NCBI GenBank assembly: GCA_009746045.1
Contig: RPFO01000819.1
Span: forward strand, 188,001-248,000
DNA: 60,000 nt
Origin: Mesostigma viride
Taxonomy: Eukaryota > Streptophyta > Mesostigmatophyceae > Mesostigmatales > Mesostigmataceae
Reading direction: 5' to 3'
Made by a program: the position numbers and the translations under genes
The notes under the pieces: generated by a model
Seen by the model: the letters and a program-made list of their open reading frames with translations, nothing else
What the model was told of the DNA's origin: nothing
The model's database searches: none
In this document: positions 38,268 to 49,353 of the stretch, one piece after another
Layout of the letters: each line of letters opens with the position of its first letter
Numbering within the stretch: the first letter of the stretch is position 1

Positions 38268-38863
38268 TCTATCGCATGGATCGGCTCATCTGCAAGCAGC
38301 TGAAAACGTTGATGTATGATCCAGCCGTTCACCGAAATGAACGCTGGGATGTCGTCCTCCCCAATGGGGAGAAAATGGGGTGGGCGCCCGAACGCGACCG
38401 GGGGCGGAACATGTTCCCCATACCGGTCAATGTCCATGATGGCCATCTGTCGGCCCACGGAAAGATTTCCAGACGTCGCAGGTGTCTGCGACGAAAGCTC
38501 AAGCGAAGGCCGAGGCCTCGCAGGCTGCACCTCCCCATCCTCCTCCGAGGAATCACTCCGCTCACGACCCCCGTCACCTGCGACGGGGGAATTACGTGCC
38601 CGGGGGACCTGCCCCCCGGGTGCCATGGCGGACGAACCGCCAGTGGCAAACGGTCGACCGCTCGCCATCCCCCGGGCGCCGGGCCCCACCTGCGGGGTCC
38701 GACGCCTGGGGTGGTCGGCGACCACCGTGCGGAAGGTGACGTTGGGCGTCACCCTCGCATCGTTGGTGGAGGGCGTGCCCTCCGGCGAAAGTCGGGGTGA
38801 GGTGCGCCTTGCAGGCGCCTTCCCCTTGTTGTTGTTGCCGTTGTTGCCGTTGTTGGAAGCCAT
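38268..38863 (-). pseudogene. Copia-1 Gag N-terminal part
   Basis: From the ATG at 38863 (MASNNGNNGNNNKGKAPARR), a disordered basic, Pro/Ser-rich leader is followed by folded sequence (ISVNGWIIHQRFQLLADEPIHAIEV) at the insertion point. Past the target duplication it would run into 30436 in phase. It is cut by copia-2. Confidence 0.65.
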
Positions 38864-38989
38864 ATTTTTTTTTTTGCTTGTCGAAAAAAATAACGAACTT
38901 TTCAGTCCAAGTTGGATGGAGACTAGGGACGACGAACAACTGCTGAAGCTGAGAGCGAATGATGATTGTATTATCAATAATACAATGAG

Positions 38990-39388
38990 AGAGCAATGGA
39001 AGCTGAGGGCTCAGAATGGAACGTCTGGGCAAACTCGGGTGCTGCGGCACTCCCCAGTGCTACGCCTATATGCCTATGGCGGTGCTACCTGCAGCACCTC
39101 ACCAGTGGACAACTGTACACTGCAATGTCGTGCGACCACGTCACTAGCATCAACTACACTCGGCCCGTCCAGAACCGGATAACCCGGGTCTGGCGGGTCG
39201 AGCTAGAGTCTAGGCACAGTCTGGCACTAACCGCACATCGGTCCACATGACACCTCAGTACATACCGTACACCCTGCCGTACTGTACTGAGGTGTCCCGC
39301 TCAGCCGCGGTAGGCAATACGCGGCGCGCAGGCCGGAAATCCGTGTGTCAGCCTAAGCATCTCATCTAACTGTGTAGCATCTGCATGG
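38990..39388. other. Presumed 5' end of copia-1 with a strong hairpin
   Basis: No gene. Arms GACACCTCAGTACA (39249-39262) and TGTACTGAGGTGTC (39283-39296) pair perfectly over 14 bp with a 20-base loop that itself holds GTAC pairs. The border with element B lies near 39388, where Gag-like sequence begins. This may be LTR sequence of copia-1, but the matching 3' LTR is deleted. Confidence 0.4.
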
Positions 39389-40484
39389 GGGCACCAGCTT
39401 GCGACGCACCCGGTCCATCAGCTCCGCTAAGGTTTGCGGGTATGACTGGGACGCGATGCTCTCACAGTTCAAGATGCTCACCACCGAGGGGTCGATCCAT
39501 ACAGGAGTTAACCACTAGCGGAATCAGATCGCTGGTGGCCAGCTGCCAGTTGTGGTGATTGCGCCAGATGGTATACTGCTGTCGCCACATGCGTCCCCAT
39601 TCCTCTACCTCGCGCGGTTTCATGTCCGCGTGCAGCTTGGGTACATTCTTGAAATTGGGCATGCATCGGTGGGGCTTTTACCGCGGCGGTGATAGGCCCA
39701 CCGACGTCTACGTGGGGGATATCGCCGAAGGTGGGGGGCTGCGACCGGGGGAGAGAGCCGGATCTGGGCGGCGTACCATGAGTCCGCCGCACCTGTACGG
39801 CTGAGGGGTGTTCGTACCCCGGGTCATCCAAGGCCACCCTGCTGAAGTTGAGGTTGCCAGCAGGCGCAGGCGAGGGGACCGCGCTTTGGTCAAGCACCCG
39901 TGGGCGCTGCGGTTGAGGTGCCGGGCGCTGGACGGGCGTATGAGTCTCCTCGTCTCGGGTGGTGACGCTGCTCCTGGTCTCCCCTGCCAGGCCTGGTCCG
40001 TGGTCTAGGAGTACCAACGGGCGGGCCCTGCGTAACAGTTCCCTCGCCCACCTCGCCCGTCCCTTCCAGGTCATCGAACTCGCCATCTGCCCCTGGAATC
40101 TCCCCTTCCTCATCCGAATACCAGAGCGCCGTGGGTAACAGGGACGTGCTGCCGAAGGACACTCTGCGTCTGCCCCGGTGTGTGGGGCCCGGTGGAGGTC
40201 CCTGGGGCCGCCCCCGACCTGCCCAAGGATGCGTTGGCCGCCCGGTGGCTGGCTGCTGATGGCGGTAGTGCAGGGTATCTTCATTCTCGTCTCCCTGCTG
40301 CTCAGGATCCGATGGTGGCCATTGTGGTCTCGTCTGGGGTTGTTGTTGCTGTAACCGGGGTTGCCGTTGTTGCTGGGGTTGTTGCTGCTGCTGCTGCTGT
40401 GGTTGCTGCTGCTGCTGCTGCTGTCGTTGCTGCTGCTGCTGCTGTTGCTGTCGTTGCTGCTGCTGCTGCTGCGGTTGCTGCTGC

Positions 40485-40517
<33 letters not shown>

Positions 40518-40804
40518 GAGTCCCCCTGTAGTATCTCTTGGTCACTTCTGTCCTCTTCCTGCCTGGTTAAGGCGTCTAGATTGTCCCCATCCGCGGGGGA
40601 ACTAGATCTGGATCGTAGGTAGCCTTCCACAGGTCTCTCCATGACCTCACCGGTACCTGTCTCTACTTGCGGTGGTACCTCTAGCCCTTCTGTACCGTGC
40701 TCGTGGTTGTCTACCGGTTCTATCTCTCTATTATCTGAATCTCTCTCCCTAAGCTCGTCTTCTGTCTCTCTGGCGTTCCTAATTGTTTGGTACCGTGTTG
40801 GCAT
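39389..40804 (-). pseudogene. Gag of element B, truncated and frameshifted
   Basis: Starts MPTRYQTIRNARETED at 40804. A very long Gln tract (CAG/CAA repeats, 40370-40520) is followed by a Pro/Arg-rich linker. The capsid part (39462-39662) reads FKNVPKLHADMKPREVEEWGRMWRQQYTIW, matching element A's KAVPKLHAGMSPREIDEWARMWQQLYTVW, but in another frame. Sequence homologous to element A Gag continues to about 39389 and stops there, before the zinc knuckle. Confidence 0.75.
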
Positions 40805-42019
40805 GGTGCTCGTACCGGTACCTTACACAGCAGGCATCACCTCCCCAGGAAGAAGAGAGAGAGAAAGAGCAACCACGTGCTATGGATCTCTAGATATAGA
40901 ACCTAGTATTACAACCTAGTAATAGTATCCTCTACTGTTTGCTAGGGCCAATGGTTAGCTGAGAGAAGGTAACTGTAACTGCTGTCCCCTCCCCCTGACT
41001 GCTGAGCGTGGGTGGCTTGGAGCATTCACGTGTGATGTGCATCCCCTCAGGCAATGGCATGTGTTCCCTAACACACCTATCTGCATCTGTAATGTTATCA
41101 AACCCTTTCCACTTAGCACTAGAGCCTTGGGACAATATCTTATCTTTAATGTGCTCCTCTCACAAGTCTTCCAGCTGTAGAATATAGCAGGTCTACCCTT
41201 ATCCCCGTCATGAGCTACCGCATAGTAAGGAAATCCAGACCATGTCCACCCTTGTTTATTTTACGTCGAGGCATGTTACATCATAGTCTGGCAGCGGCTT
41301 GCAAGCAGGGGAGAAAGGGGAAACCCAGGCTACCTCTAATGCAGTGACCTTAAACAAACGAGGAGAGAGCACGGAGTGTAGCACAGCACACGCCCCCAGC
41401 CTTCCGCGGCAAAGGGGCTATACAACGATTACACGGAGGTAAACACCGTCAACACATTCGGCAACAGCCAGACGGTATTCACCCCCACAACAGGTAAAAC
41501 AACGAATGGTCGTCGTCCGCAACTTCCATTCGTACCAACGACATTCACACCCTATAGAGGCACAACGTATAACGAGAAACCCCTACGCGTGCGAACCCAG
41601 AGAGGAAGCGAGCACGCCAGCTAGCCTTCCACAGGCATCGCTTGCAAAGAAAGGATCCTATCTAGGGGACGAACCATATTCGATGTCGCTAAACCCTCCT
41701 GAGCTGGCCGCCACCCAGTGTCGTTGAAGGCAAGCCCTGGCCGCCACTATAGGTGTCGTTGAAAGCAGGAGAGCTGAACGCTATCGTTTACAGCACCTCA
41801 CCACAGGACTATTGCTAGCCCCGCCGAGTATCCCAGACTGGCCGCTTGCTGCCTAGGTCGTCGTTGAATCCCTTTACGGGCTGGCCGCCGACCAGTCAGC
41901 AGTCGTTGAATTCCGGAACCTCTACCTACGTCAAACTCAGCCTTGGTATCCTAATTGGCTCACTAACCCTCTCCGCGAGAGTTAGCTAGCCTTTCCAGCA
42001 CATTTCCTCCGATAACCAG
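40805..42019 (-). other. Leader of element B
   Basis: About 1.2 kb without a gene. Repeated TGGCCGCCA...GTCGTTGAA units lie at 41700-41920, and the primer-binding-site-like CCTCCGATAACCA (42006-42018) sits next to the LTR, both as in element A. Confidence 0.6.
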
Positions 42020-42602
42020 TGTTACGTCCCGGCCCAGACACACCTAGCCTGAGCTACGTAGCGAAAGACCCTCCTTGCCGGAATTAGGAATAATTCAAGA
42101 TAGCCTAAAGTAGGTTGCGCTTCACGACGTGAGTCGTGAGGTATCTGGCATCACGGCTTGATGCCAAGCTAATTAGTACACACTTATAATGGCTAGCAAT
42201 ACCAATTACAAATGGATAATTGCCCCGGGCTCAATGTGTAGGCGTATTCGCACTTATCATTCATCAAACCAAGAGGACGAGACTCTCGTCCTCGGACCAA
42301 TTTAACCTAGGTTGATTGCGGCGCAGATACACACCAATTTCCCTAGAACAATCCAAGCCAATCATTCCACGTAGGATCCGGGCCGACATCGACCCTCAAC
42401 TACAGGATCCACGCCTAGAACTACGGACAGACTCAGAACTGGCGCGGCGCCACAGCACCGGCCCCTAAAAGGGCAACCTAGGACCAAAATAACTAGTCCA
42501 ATTCGCACAATAGCCAATGTCCATAAAACTCAGTACAACGGCCACAAGGCCTTAGTAATTTATTCCATTGTTACGTCCGACCTAAAGGGCCGGGACGTAA
42601 CA
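42020..42602 (-). repeat. 5' LTR of element B
   Basis: 583 bp with ends TGTTACGTCCCGG...CCGGGACGTAACA. It shares with the element A LTRs the hairpins CACGAC-GTGA-GTCGTG (42123-42138; stem same, loop changed) and GAGGACGAG-ACT-CTCGTCCTC, and CTTATAATGGCTAGC. Confidence 0.85.
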
Positions 42603-43505
42603 GGTGAGAGGGGGTTATCCGAGATGGGTTGGGTTTGCCGATGTGCAGTCCCGTGGACTTTTGCACATTACAACGTTGTTGTGAGGCCACAGAGTACGTG
42701 TTGATATTTTCCAAGACAGCATTCACTTCCTGTAGAGAGATGCAAGCATTGGTGGTGTCATCCACATAGGCTATCTGTACAATACCTTTGGCACTGCCTG
42801 CAAGCGGGAAGCCCTGCAGACGAGGGTCGTGCTGGTGGAGCCAAAACAATCCTGCGTGTGCCAGTAGGAACAAGATGGGGGACATACAATCTCCTTGGGG
42901 GAGGGATCTTGAGCTGTGGCCAAGTGCAGATTTGTGACCGTTGATAAGGATGTACCAGGTTAGCGATTTGATCATTCCCATGATGACCGTTATAGGATGC
43001 GTGGGCCAAACCCTAAGCCGATCAATATGTGTCGGAGGTACGCCCAGCACATGCGGTCAAACGCTTTTCCAAAGTCCCAAAAGAGGATAAAGCCAGCGAT
43101 GTCGTCGCGCCATGCCTTCTCTACTATGTCCATTATGAGGGTGATGCTATCGTTGATATGGAGGTTAGCACGGAAGCCTACTTGCTCCGGGCCTATAAGG
43201 CAGTCAAGAACAGAGTAGAGCCTTTGCTGAATTATCTTGCTAATGATTTTGTACGCAACCGTAAGGAGGCGTATTGGCCGGTAATTTTTCCACTGTGTTT
43301 TGTCACCCTTTTTGAACAATAAAATGAGGGCTGTTTCGGCCCATTGACCCGTAATCTGTCCATGTTGCCAGATTTCTAGTATGCATTGATAGAAATTTAC
43401 GTGTAAAAGGGACCAAAAAGTTTTCCGAAACTCGATGGGAAGCCCATCCACCCCTGGGGCACTACCGGTCGGGATGTTTTGCATGGCATTAGTAGCCTCC
43501 TCCAT
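42603..43505 (-). pseudogene. LINE reverse transcriptase fragment
   Basis: Minus strand, two frames: 42990-43505 holds GSAPGVDGLPIEF, LLFKKGDKTQWKNYRPI and LLTVAYKIISK, the N-terminal RT blocks. 42603-43050 holds LPQGDCMSPILF and IAYVDDTT (YVDD at 42757-42768), the catalytic box. The frame changes between them near 43000. RT thumb and everything downstream are missing, because element B's LTR begins at 42602. This is an L1-like non-LTR element that copied itself by target-primed reverse transcription. Confidence 0.85.
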
Positions 43506-43607
43506 GGAGGGGGTTTGGTCTAGTTGGTGTTGTTGCGCAAGTCAGTGAGGCGGCGTGGGATAGCTTGTAAAACTTTTGCTATGGCCGCGTCGGCTTCGGG
43601 GTTGGGT

Positions 43608-44611
43608 TCATTTTGGTCTTTGGAACAGCGAGGTGTAGAAACAATGTCCACTTTCTAGGATGGGGGTTGTGGCCGTGTGTGTGCCTTGTTCATCCTGGAT
43701 TTCTGAGATGATTGAGTTGGATTTTAGTGGTGGAATAAGTGCGAAAAAATCTTTTGTCATGCGTTCGCCTACCTGATGCCACCACAGATTTTCAGAGTCT
43801 AAAGCTAGGGCGTGTCTTTCAAAACGGAGTTTGTCGAGTTCAGTTTGTGAACTTTGAAGTCGAGCTTGTTCGTAGTGGTTTAGGTGGGGTTTCAGCTGTA
43901 GCTTGTTGACTATGCGTTGGTGAATTCGGTATGCGCGTCCTTTCTCGCGACGTACGTTTAGGGAGTAGGTATGTGAATATTCTAGCATTTTGGCTAGGCC
44001 TTCTTGCATCCACGTGCAGCAGACTGTCAGTGTAGCTATCCGTGTGAGTTCGCCAATTGCTCCAACGCTGCATGATCTCAAAATAAAACTGATCGTCTTG
44101 TAGAAGAATTTTATTGAGGCGAGGGATGCCTGGGCCCCGTGGTGCCTGGGTGTGGTGGGCTAGCGTGACAATGCATGGGTAATGGTCTGAGAAGGCTGTG
44201 GAGCGTTCTACGCTGGCGTGGCAGACTAAATCGGCCCATTTGGGCGTGATATATATTTTATCCAAACGACGGGTTGTGCGAACGTACGCCCAGACGAGTG
44301 GCCAGCCAAGTGTGCTCCTGATCCCGTGACCGAATGACATCCTGCAAATTCAGGTCTAGTAGAATGTGTCGGTAAAAGGAGGCTGTGCGGTGGGCCGGGT
44401 GTTCGTTTAGATCAATGTTAAAATCCCCCATAAGTACTATTTCTTGGCCGTTAGAGATGAGATCAGAAACCATTGCAAATATATGCTGGTAGAAAAGGTT
44501 TTGTTCAGCCGGCATATCTAGGGTCGGCGCATAGATGGTAATAGTTGCAAATAAATGGAATGCGATGTAAATCAGAAAGCATGGAATGAACGTTCTCTTT
44601 ATTGTTCTCAT
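43608..44611 (-). pseudogene. LINE APE-type endonuclease and linker fragment
   Basis: Minus strand. 44258-44611 holds ATITIYAPTLDM and EIVLMGDFNID, and 43840-44340 holds RRLDKIYITPKW and SDHYPCIVTL, the later endonuclease motifs. The N-terminal catalytic block is missing at the copia-3 side (near 44580). 43608-44081 is the linker to RT. Frames shift at least twice. Same element as 42603-43505. Confidence 0.8.
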
Positions 44612-45299
44612 ACGTTATTGCTGTTGCTCATAATTCGTCTTCGTTGCGCATAAGAACCTGTTGCGCTTGGCACCTTCATCAGTCTTGCTGAATATCCTAC
44701 GTGGACTTGGATTCTCTGTAGTTCAGTACATGCCACGTGTTAGATACTTCTAGAATCCTCTAGAAGGTTCCAAGGCATAGATGCGCATATGACTGGACGA
44801 TAGTCGGCTCAGTCCTCTTGACAGGACTACACCGGCCCTAGACCAGCCGGTGACGTGGAGGCCAGGGAGACGCCCACACATTCTACGTGGCGTTAGATAT
44901 CCCATGGGCGAGTACTAGTGAAGTACAGCCATTGGTCCAATACTACAATAAAGTATATTGTAGTAATCTGTACAAGATCCTCTATCTCTGAGGACCCTAG
45001 ATTGATCTCCAACCAACTCCAGCCATTCTTTCCTTTGTGAAAGTGATGAGGCTTAGATGTATTAATTGATGGTCGGCCGCACCTGGCCAGTTCACTTTCA
45101 CATGTGAGGGCAATGGAGACTCACTTGGGTCTTATGGAGCTTGCATCTCATCATTGCATGGTTGGCGTAACCTGCTGTAGGGAAAACCCAAATCTGAAGG
45201 AAAACCTCTTCTCCAGAGAGGACAAAACCTCCAGGGGGATAAAAACCTACAGGAGGAGCATTAGGCTCAGGCTCCCAGATTACTCCTTACGACAAGGGT
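44612..45299 (-). other. Non-coding end of copia-3
   Basis: No gene. This follows the RNase H C-terminus on the minus strand and would hold its 3' UTR and LTR, but no matching repeat was found near 51100. A small inverted repeat (TACTACAATA / TATTGTAGTA, around 44940-44965) is present. Confidence 0.35.
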
Positions 45300-45432
45300 T
45301 TCCCAGCCATCATGGACCGCAGCAACTGGTACCCATTAAGTGCCAGTCGTGGAAGCTTGGTCATAGCATCAGCAGGATTTGAATGTCCTGGCAGATGTAT
45401 GGTCATACAGTGGCTGGACAACTCCTTTGCCA
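45300..45432 (-). pseudogene. Copia-3 RNase H C-terminus
   Basis: In one minus frame this reads LPGHSNPADAMTKLPRLALN, matching IPGVDNPADALTKL of copia-2. It continues the RNase H fragment ending DLDYLVAK near 46875, across the hAT insertion. Confidence 0.7.
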
Positions 45433-46864
45433 CCGGGTTGTTATGTACGCCGCACTTTTGCGATAAAATGCGGGATAAAGCATATTATGGGCCTCGACGT
45501 ATTTTACGCGTATTTTACGTCTGACCACGCGGTTTGGACTTCGAATTTTTCGGGGGTACCAGCGGGCAGCGGGCACTGGCGCGGTGCCCAGATTCTGGGC
45601 GCGGCGCGCTCACTGCACATTTGAGATTTTTACTACTAGAAGTAGATGCGTACAGTTCTTTTCATAAAGCGCAAGCCTTGCAAAATGTTTGGCCGGTTTC
45701 TAAACCTTTCACCTATCACACTACCCTTAGAGGGTAACCAGCTGGTCGATACGTGGTACCTCTTCACCTAATGATATTCCTATTGGTTAATAAAAATACC
45801 CATTTACCCGGAAAATGTTTGGCCGGTAGGAGACAGCTAGGACCAGGTACATAACGCATAATATCAGTGTGCCAGCAAATGCCAGCTGTGCTACTGACGG
45901 TGTAATGCAATATAGCGACGACGAGGCCAGTGCGACTGTGCGACAGTGTGCAGCCATTTTCGATTTGCAGCCATGAGGAAGAAAGGGCCTGAATGGGATT
46001 TCGTTCTCGAGAAGAAAGAAGCAGTCACAGATGCTGTTAGTAACAAAACGCAGTTTGTGTCGAATAAGTTCTGCTCATTTTGCAACAAGAAGTTCTCATA
46101 CGGGGCGGGGGCAATCAGCGTATTCCGAGTCCGTGCACACTTTGCCGGAATCGCAGGGGAAGGGATGTTACCCTGCGACAAAATTCCACCGAATATCCGG
46201 AGCAAGTTTCTCAGGATGTAAAACAACAAGTCGCAGCAGTCAGACGCCAAGAAGCAGCACAATTTGAACAGGGCAATGGCGGAGATGGGAGGGGCTGCGC
46301 CGGCTGACTTGTCGTCGGTTCCCAGCAAAGGCCAGCTGAGCATCACCAAATGGCTGGTTCCCGTCGACGAGAAAGGTGTCCAGCTGCTGGCTGCCGAATT
46401 TTTTATCGAGAACGGCATTGCCTTCAATGCGGCTGAGAGCGCCTCTTTCAAGCAGATGGTGGCCGGCATGATCCAGTACAAAGGAGGGCACGTCACCCCT
46501 CCTTCTCGGAAGTTGTGTCTTATGTCATCTCATGCATTATATAGTGGATGGCTTTCCTTACAATCAATTAATTAATTGAATCCTTACTATTCCCGTTGCA
46601 GCATGCTCCCCCCTGCATTTAACAAATCATAATCAGATAGGATTGCAGGGCATAAATGGAAGATGTTAATAAATAAGCATATACACCAAATTTCAGTTGT
46701 AATAACTGCATGACCATCATCAAGGAGCGTGCTAATTGGGTGACTGACAATTGGACCACAAAAACTGTCGCGCATTTTACCACTGCGTATTTTATACCCC
46801 CCACGTATAATACGCGTATTTTAAGTCCACGTATTATACCCCGCACACGTATTTTACAACCTGG
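45433..46864 (+). mobile_element. hAT-type transposon 1 inside copia-3
   Basis: The 8-bp target duplication CTTTGCCA flanks it (45425-45432, 46865-46872). Imperfect terminal repeats are CCGGGTTGTTATGTACG on the left and CCAGGTTGTAAAATACG read inward from the right. Subterminal repeats of ACGTATTTTA/ATACGCGTATTTTA occur at both ends, as is common in hAT. It holds only the N-terminal part of a transposase. 1432 bp. Confidence 0.8.
45973..46575 (+). pseudogene. Truncated hAT transposase (BED finger and DUF659-like start)
   Basis: 45973-46221 encodes a BED-type zinc finger (FCSFCNKKFSYG...RVRAHFAGIAGEGMLPC). 46264-46575, in another frame, carries SITKWLVPVDEKG and AEFFIENGIAFNAAESASFKQM, the start of the hAT catalytic region. 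The DDE core and dimerisation domain are absent. A stop lies between the parts, perhaps a retained intron. No active transposase is expected. Confidence 0.75.
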
Positions 46865-46872
46865 CTTTGCCA

Positions 46873-47787
46873 CAAGGTAGTCCAAGTCAGTAGTAGTGGC
46901 CCTCTCATTCTTGATAAAAGAGACCACGGGCTTATTATCACAATAAACCCTGACATCAATCACAGGTTGAGGTCTTATCTGACTCAGACACCATAAGAGT
47001 AGCTCTCTTATGTATATGGCGTCGCGAATGCACATGGCGTATGCCCTGCACTCGGCTGCATGTGTCAATGCCAGCAAACCGCCTCCTCTGAAGGTTACTG
47101 GACCAGTATACCAACGAGGGCTGTTTGCCTTCTTTCCTGATGGTGATCAGGCATCCGGCTCTGGCACCGATCTTGTTGGCAGATCTAGACTCTTGGCTAG
47201 CATCTGTGTAGGCGTCTATGATGATACGCCTATGCCAGTCTACACCAGACAACACCAAGTCAGGAGATTCATTGAGGCAGCTCTCCAGGCGCCTCCTTCC
47301 TTCTCCTACAATAACAGAGTCTGGCATCCTACTCTGTACTGCCAGGTCAGGGTTAGTTGTGGCAGCCAGCCAACCTAGTTGACCTTTAACCGTAGGGGCA
47401 TTCTCCTCAGTTACTCTCTTGGGCAACTGAGTTATCAGTTTTTCTTTATACCCCTTCGCCGATTGCAGTTTAAGATGCCATCCTTTGTCATCTTGGAAAA
47501 GGGTACAGCCAATGCCACAGTAAGGTACTACCTGGCTGTTTTTAGTAAACCATGCTCTGGTACCAATAGGGGACTTGTCATTGAGCCTTTTATAGGTCTC
47601 ATTCAACCATCCCTTGGGACCAATGCGTTGCATGTCATCCCCATGTAAGGTAGCCCAGGTGGGTTGTCCCTTGGAAGTTGGATTGCCCTACAAAGAGACA
47701 ATAGGCAAGATGAGATTGTTGCATCTGACATCTCTCTTGGATGGCAGGAGCAATGGTTTCATACCAAATGACTGGACTGCTGACCAG
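46873..47787 (-). pseudogene. Copia-3 RT C-terminal part and RNase H
   Basis: Minus strand. TLHGDDMQRIGPKGWLNE (GDD at 47634-47642) is the RT catalytic box. Then comes GQLGWLAATTNPDLAVQSRM, and RNase H pieces IDAYTDASQESRS, AAECRAYAMCIRDA, VYCDNKPVVSF and TTDLDYLVAK. The frame breaks near 47000. The part following DLDYLVAK lies beyond the hAT insertion at 45300-45432. Confidence 0.75.
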
Positions 47788-49353
47788 CCGTGTTGGTTCG
47801 TACGGCACCTCGGGTATGAAAATACGCCGTATTCCACGGTACTGACGCTTTCGACCGCGTACGCCGTACGATTTTCACTGTTTTTCACTTTGGACTTAGC
47901 CGATTTTGGAGGTCGTGGGCGTGTCACGCGGTGGGGAGAGGCCCAGACCTGCATGTCAGTGGTACTGAAATTGCTGAAATTGCAGCGAGTGCATAGCTAC
48001 TTGCTAGTACACGCGTGACGGGGTGCCTTTCTACATTTTTTGACAGGATTTTTTATTCGCGGGAGAAAAGCTGCGAGGGGACAGAGCATGCATGGCAGAA
48101 TCATAAGGTTTAGGGACGGGTGCAATTCCAGAAAGACGCAGAAGAGTGAAGACGCAATTAAAGCAAATAGAGGGTGCCGGGTGCGCCGGTTCATGTATTG
48201 TGCGCTAGGCAATCCTAAAAGAGGCGACCATGCCTAGAGTTCCAGTCGTCAAAAGGGGAGAGGAGTATCAATACCTCCACCTGATTGACGAGGTGGAAAA
48301 GACCGTGAGTGGGGAAGACGTGGTAGTCGGCCAGAGGTGGCCAGGCGTGGCTGGCGTGCAAGCTGTGCGATTACAAGTTCGGTAGGCTTGGCAACTTTAG
48401 CAAGGATCGCGCTGTCGGCCATCTCGGCCACATCCCCAACAAGGGATCGAGCCACATTTTGCCAGCAGTCTAGGAATGTAGAAGGCCTGATCGGGAGGCT
48501 TCAGGCGGCTGAGGCAGCCCGGTTGGAAAAGAAGGAGCAAAAGGCAGTGCTCGGTGCCCGCGTTGCCAAGGCCCTTCTGCCTGCCGCTGCCCCGGGTGCT
48601 GGCCCTTGTGGCTCTGGCAAGGCAGTGCAGAAGACGATTCCACAGTGCCGGTTTTCCAATGCGCAGCTCCAGGAAGTCCGCCTTGCCCAGGCCTCTTTCT
48701 TTTACGAGAATGGCATTCCGTTTCACGTCGCCGCCAGCGCCTCGTACAAGAACATGATCGCGGCAGTGGCAAAGTATGGACCTGCCGCAGCAGTGAAGGT
48801 CAATTCTGGGTTCATTGCCAATGATTTTATTTCTTAGGGATTCGTGGCATGCACTTGTTGTCATTGTGCAGCGAAGTTGCCATCTATAGTGCTATGGCAT
48901 CCTCTGCATCGAGGCTGCCAGAGCTCTGGGTGCATTATACCATTCAATCATGTATTATGTTGTCAATAATGCATTGTAATAAAAGAGACCGGTGTTAGAT
49001 GGTCAATAGTTTGCGTGTCCACAATATACAAATGTACTTGAAGGATGTATTGCAATGTCGATCTAAGTGTGGCAGGTGGCAAGTCACTGCCATTATGCTC
49101 ATTAATGAATAGCAGAGAGCATTGTACATAGTAACATTTGTTGGATGCAGGGCCACACATCCTTAGAATACCCCGTACTTTAAGCCTTGGCCTCAATAAT
49201 ACCCCGTACTTTTTTAGCACAATTTCAAAAATACCCCGTATGCCGTACTGCGTGTTTTTTCGCGTATTTTTTACCCCTCGCAAAAATATCTGTATTTTTA
49301 CAGTACGCAAGGGTTTTACCGAGTACCCCGTACTGCCGTACAGACCAACACGG
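47788..49353 (+). mobile_element. hAT-type transposon 2 inside copia-3
   Basis: The target duplication CTGACCAG is at 47780-47787 and 49354-49361. Terminal inverted repeats agree over about 20 bp (CCGTGTTGGT-TC/CT-GTACGGCA). Subterminal copies of ATACCCCGTAC at the right end are typical hAT transposase-binding arrays. Only a truncated transposase is inside. 1566 bp. The sequence is distinct from transposon 1. Confidence 0.85.
48229..48837 (+). pseudogene. Truncated hAT transposase 2
   Basis: Starts MPRVPVVKRGEEYQYLHL at 48229. A BED-like finger follows in a shifted frame (WLACKLCDYKFGRLGNF...GHLGHIPNKG). 48337-48837 then gives NVEGLIGRLQAAEAARLEKK and ASFFYENGIPFHVAASASYKNM. It ends at a stop soon after that block, as transposase 1 does. 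The catalytic core is missing. Confidence 0.7.

Larger units (their letters stand above)
25725..39000 (-). mobile_element. Copia-like retrotransposon 1, 3' truncated, with copia-2 nested in its gag
   Basis: On the minus strand, gag starts near 38863, is interrupted at 38263/30441 by copia-2, and continues through gag, zinc fingers, integrase, protease-like domain and the start of RT. RT is cut at DIKRAF, where sequence changes to the gypsy LTR fragment, so most of RT, RNase H and the 3' LTR are missing. The right (5') border is only approximate and no LTR was recognised there. Confidence 0.8.
39389..42602 (-). mobile_element. Truncated Gag-only LTR element B, relative of element A
   Basis: Minus orientation with 5' LTR, leader and gag N-half. 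Everything downstream of gag and the 3' LTR are absent, cut at the copia-1 border. Gag, leader repeats, primer-binding site and LTR hairpins all match element A in arrangement but are clearly diverged. Confidence 0.8.

Noticed and set aside
42603-44611. Host gene encoding an endonuclease/RT protein
   Set aside because: Endonuclease and RT motifs are those of a LINE, and the frames are broken and truncated on both sides.
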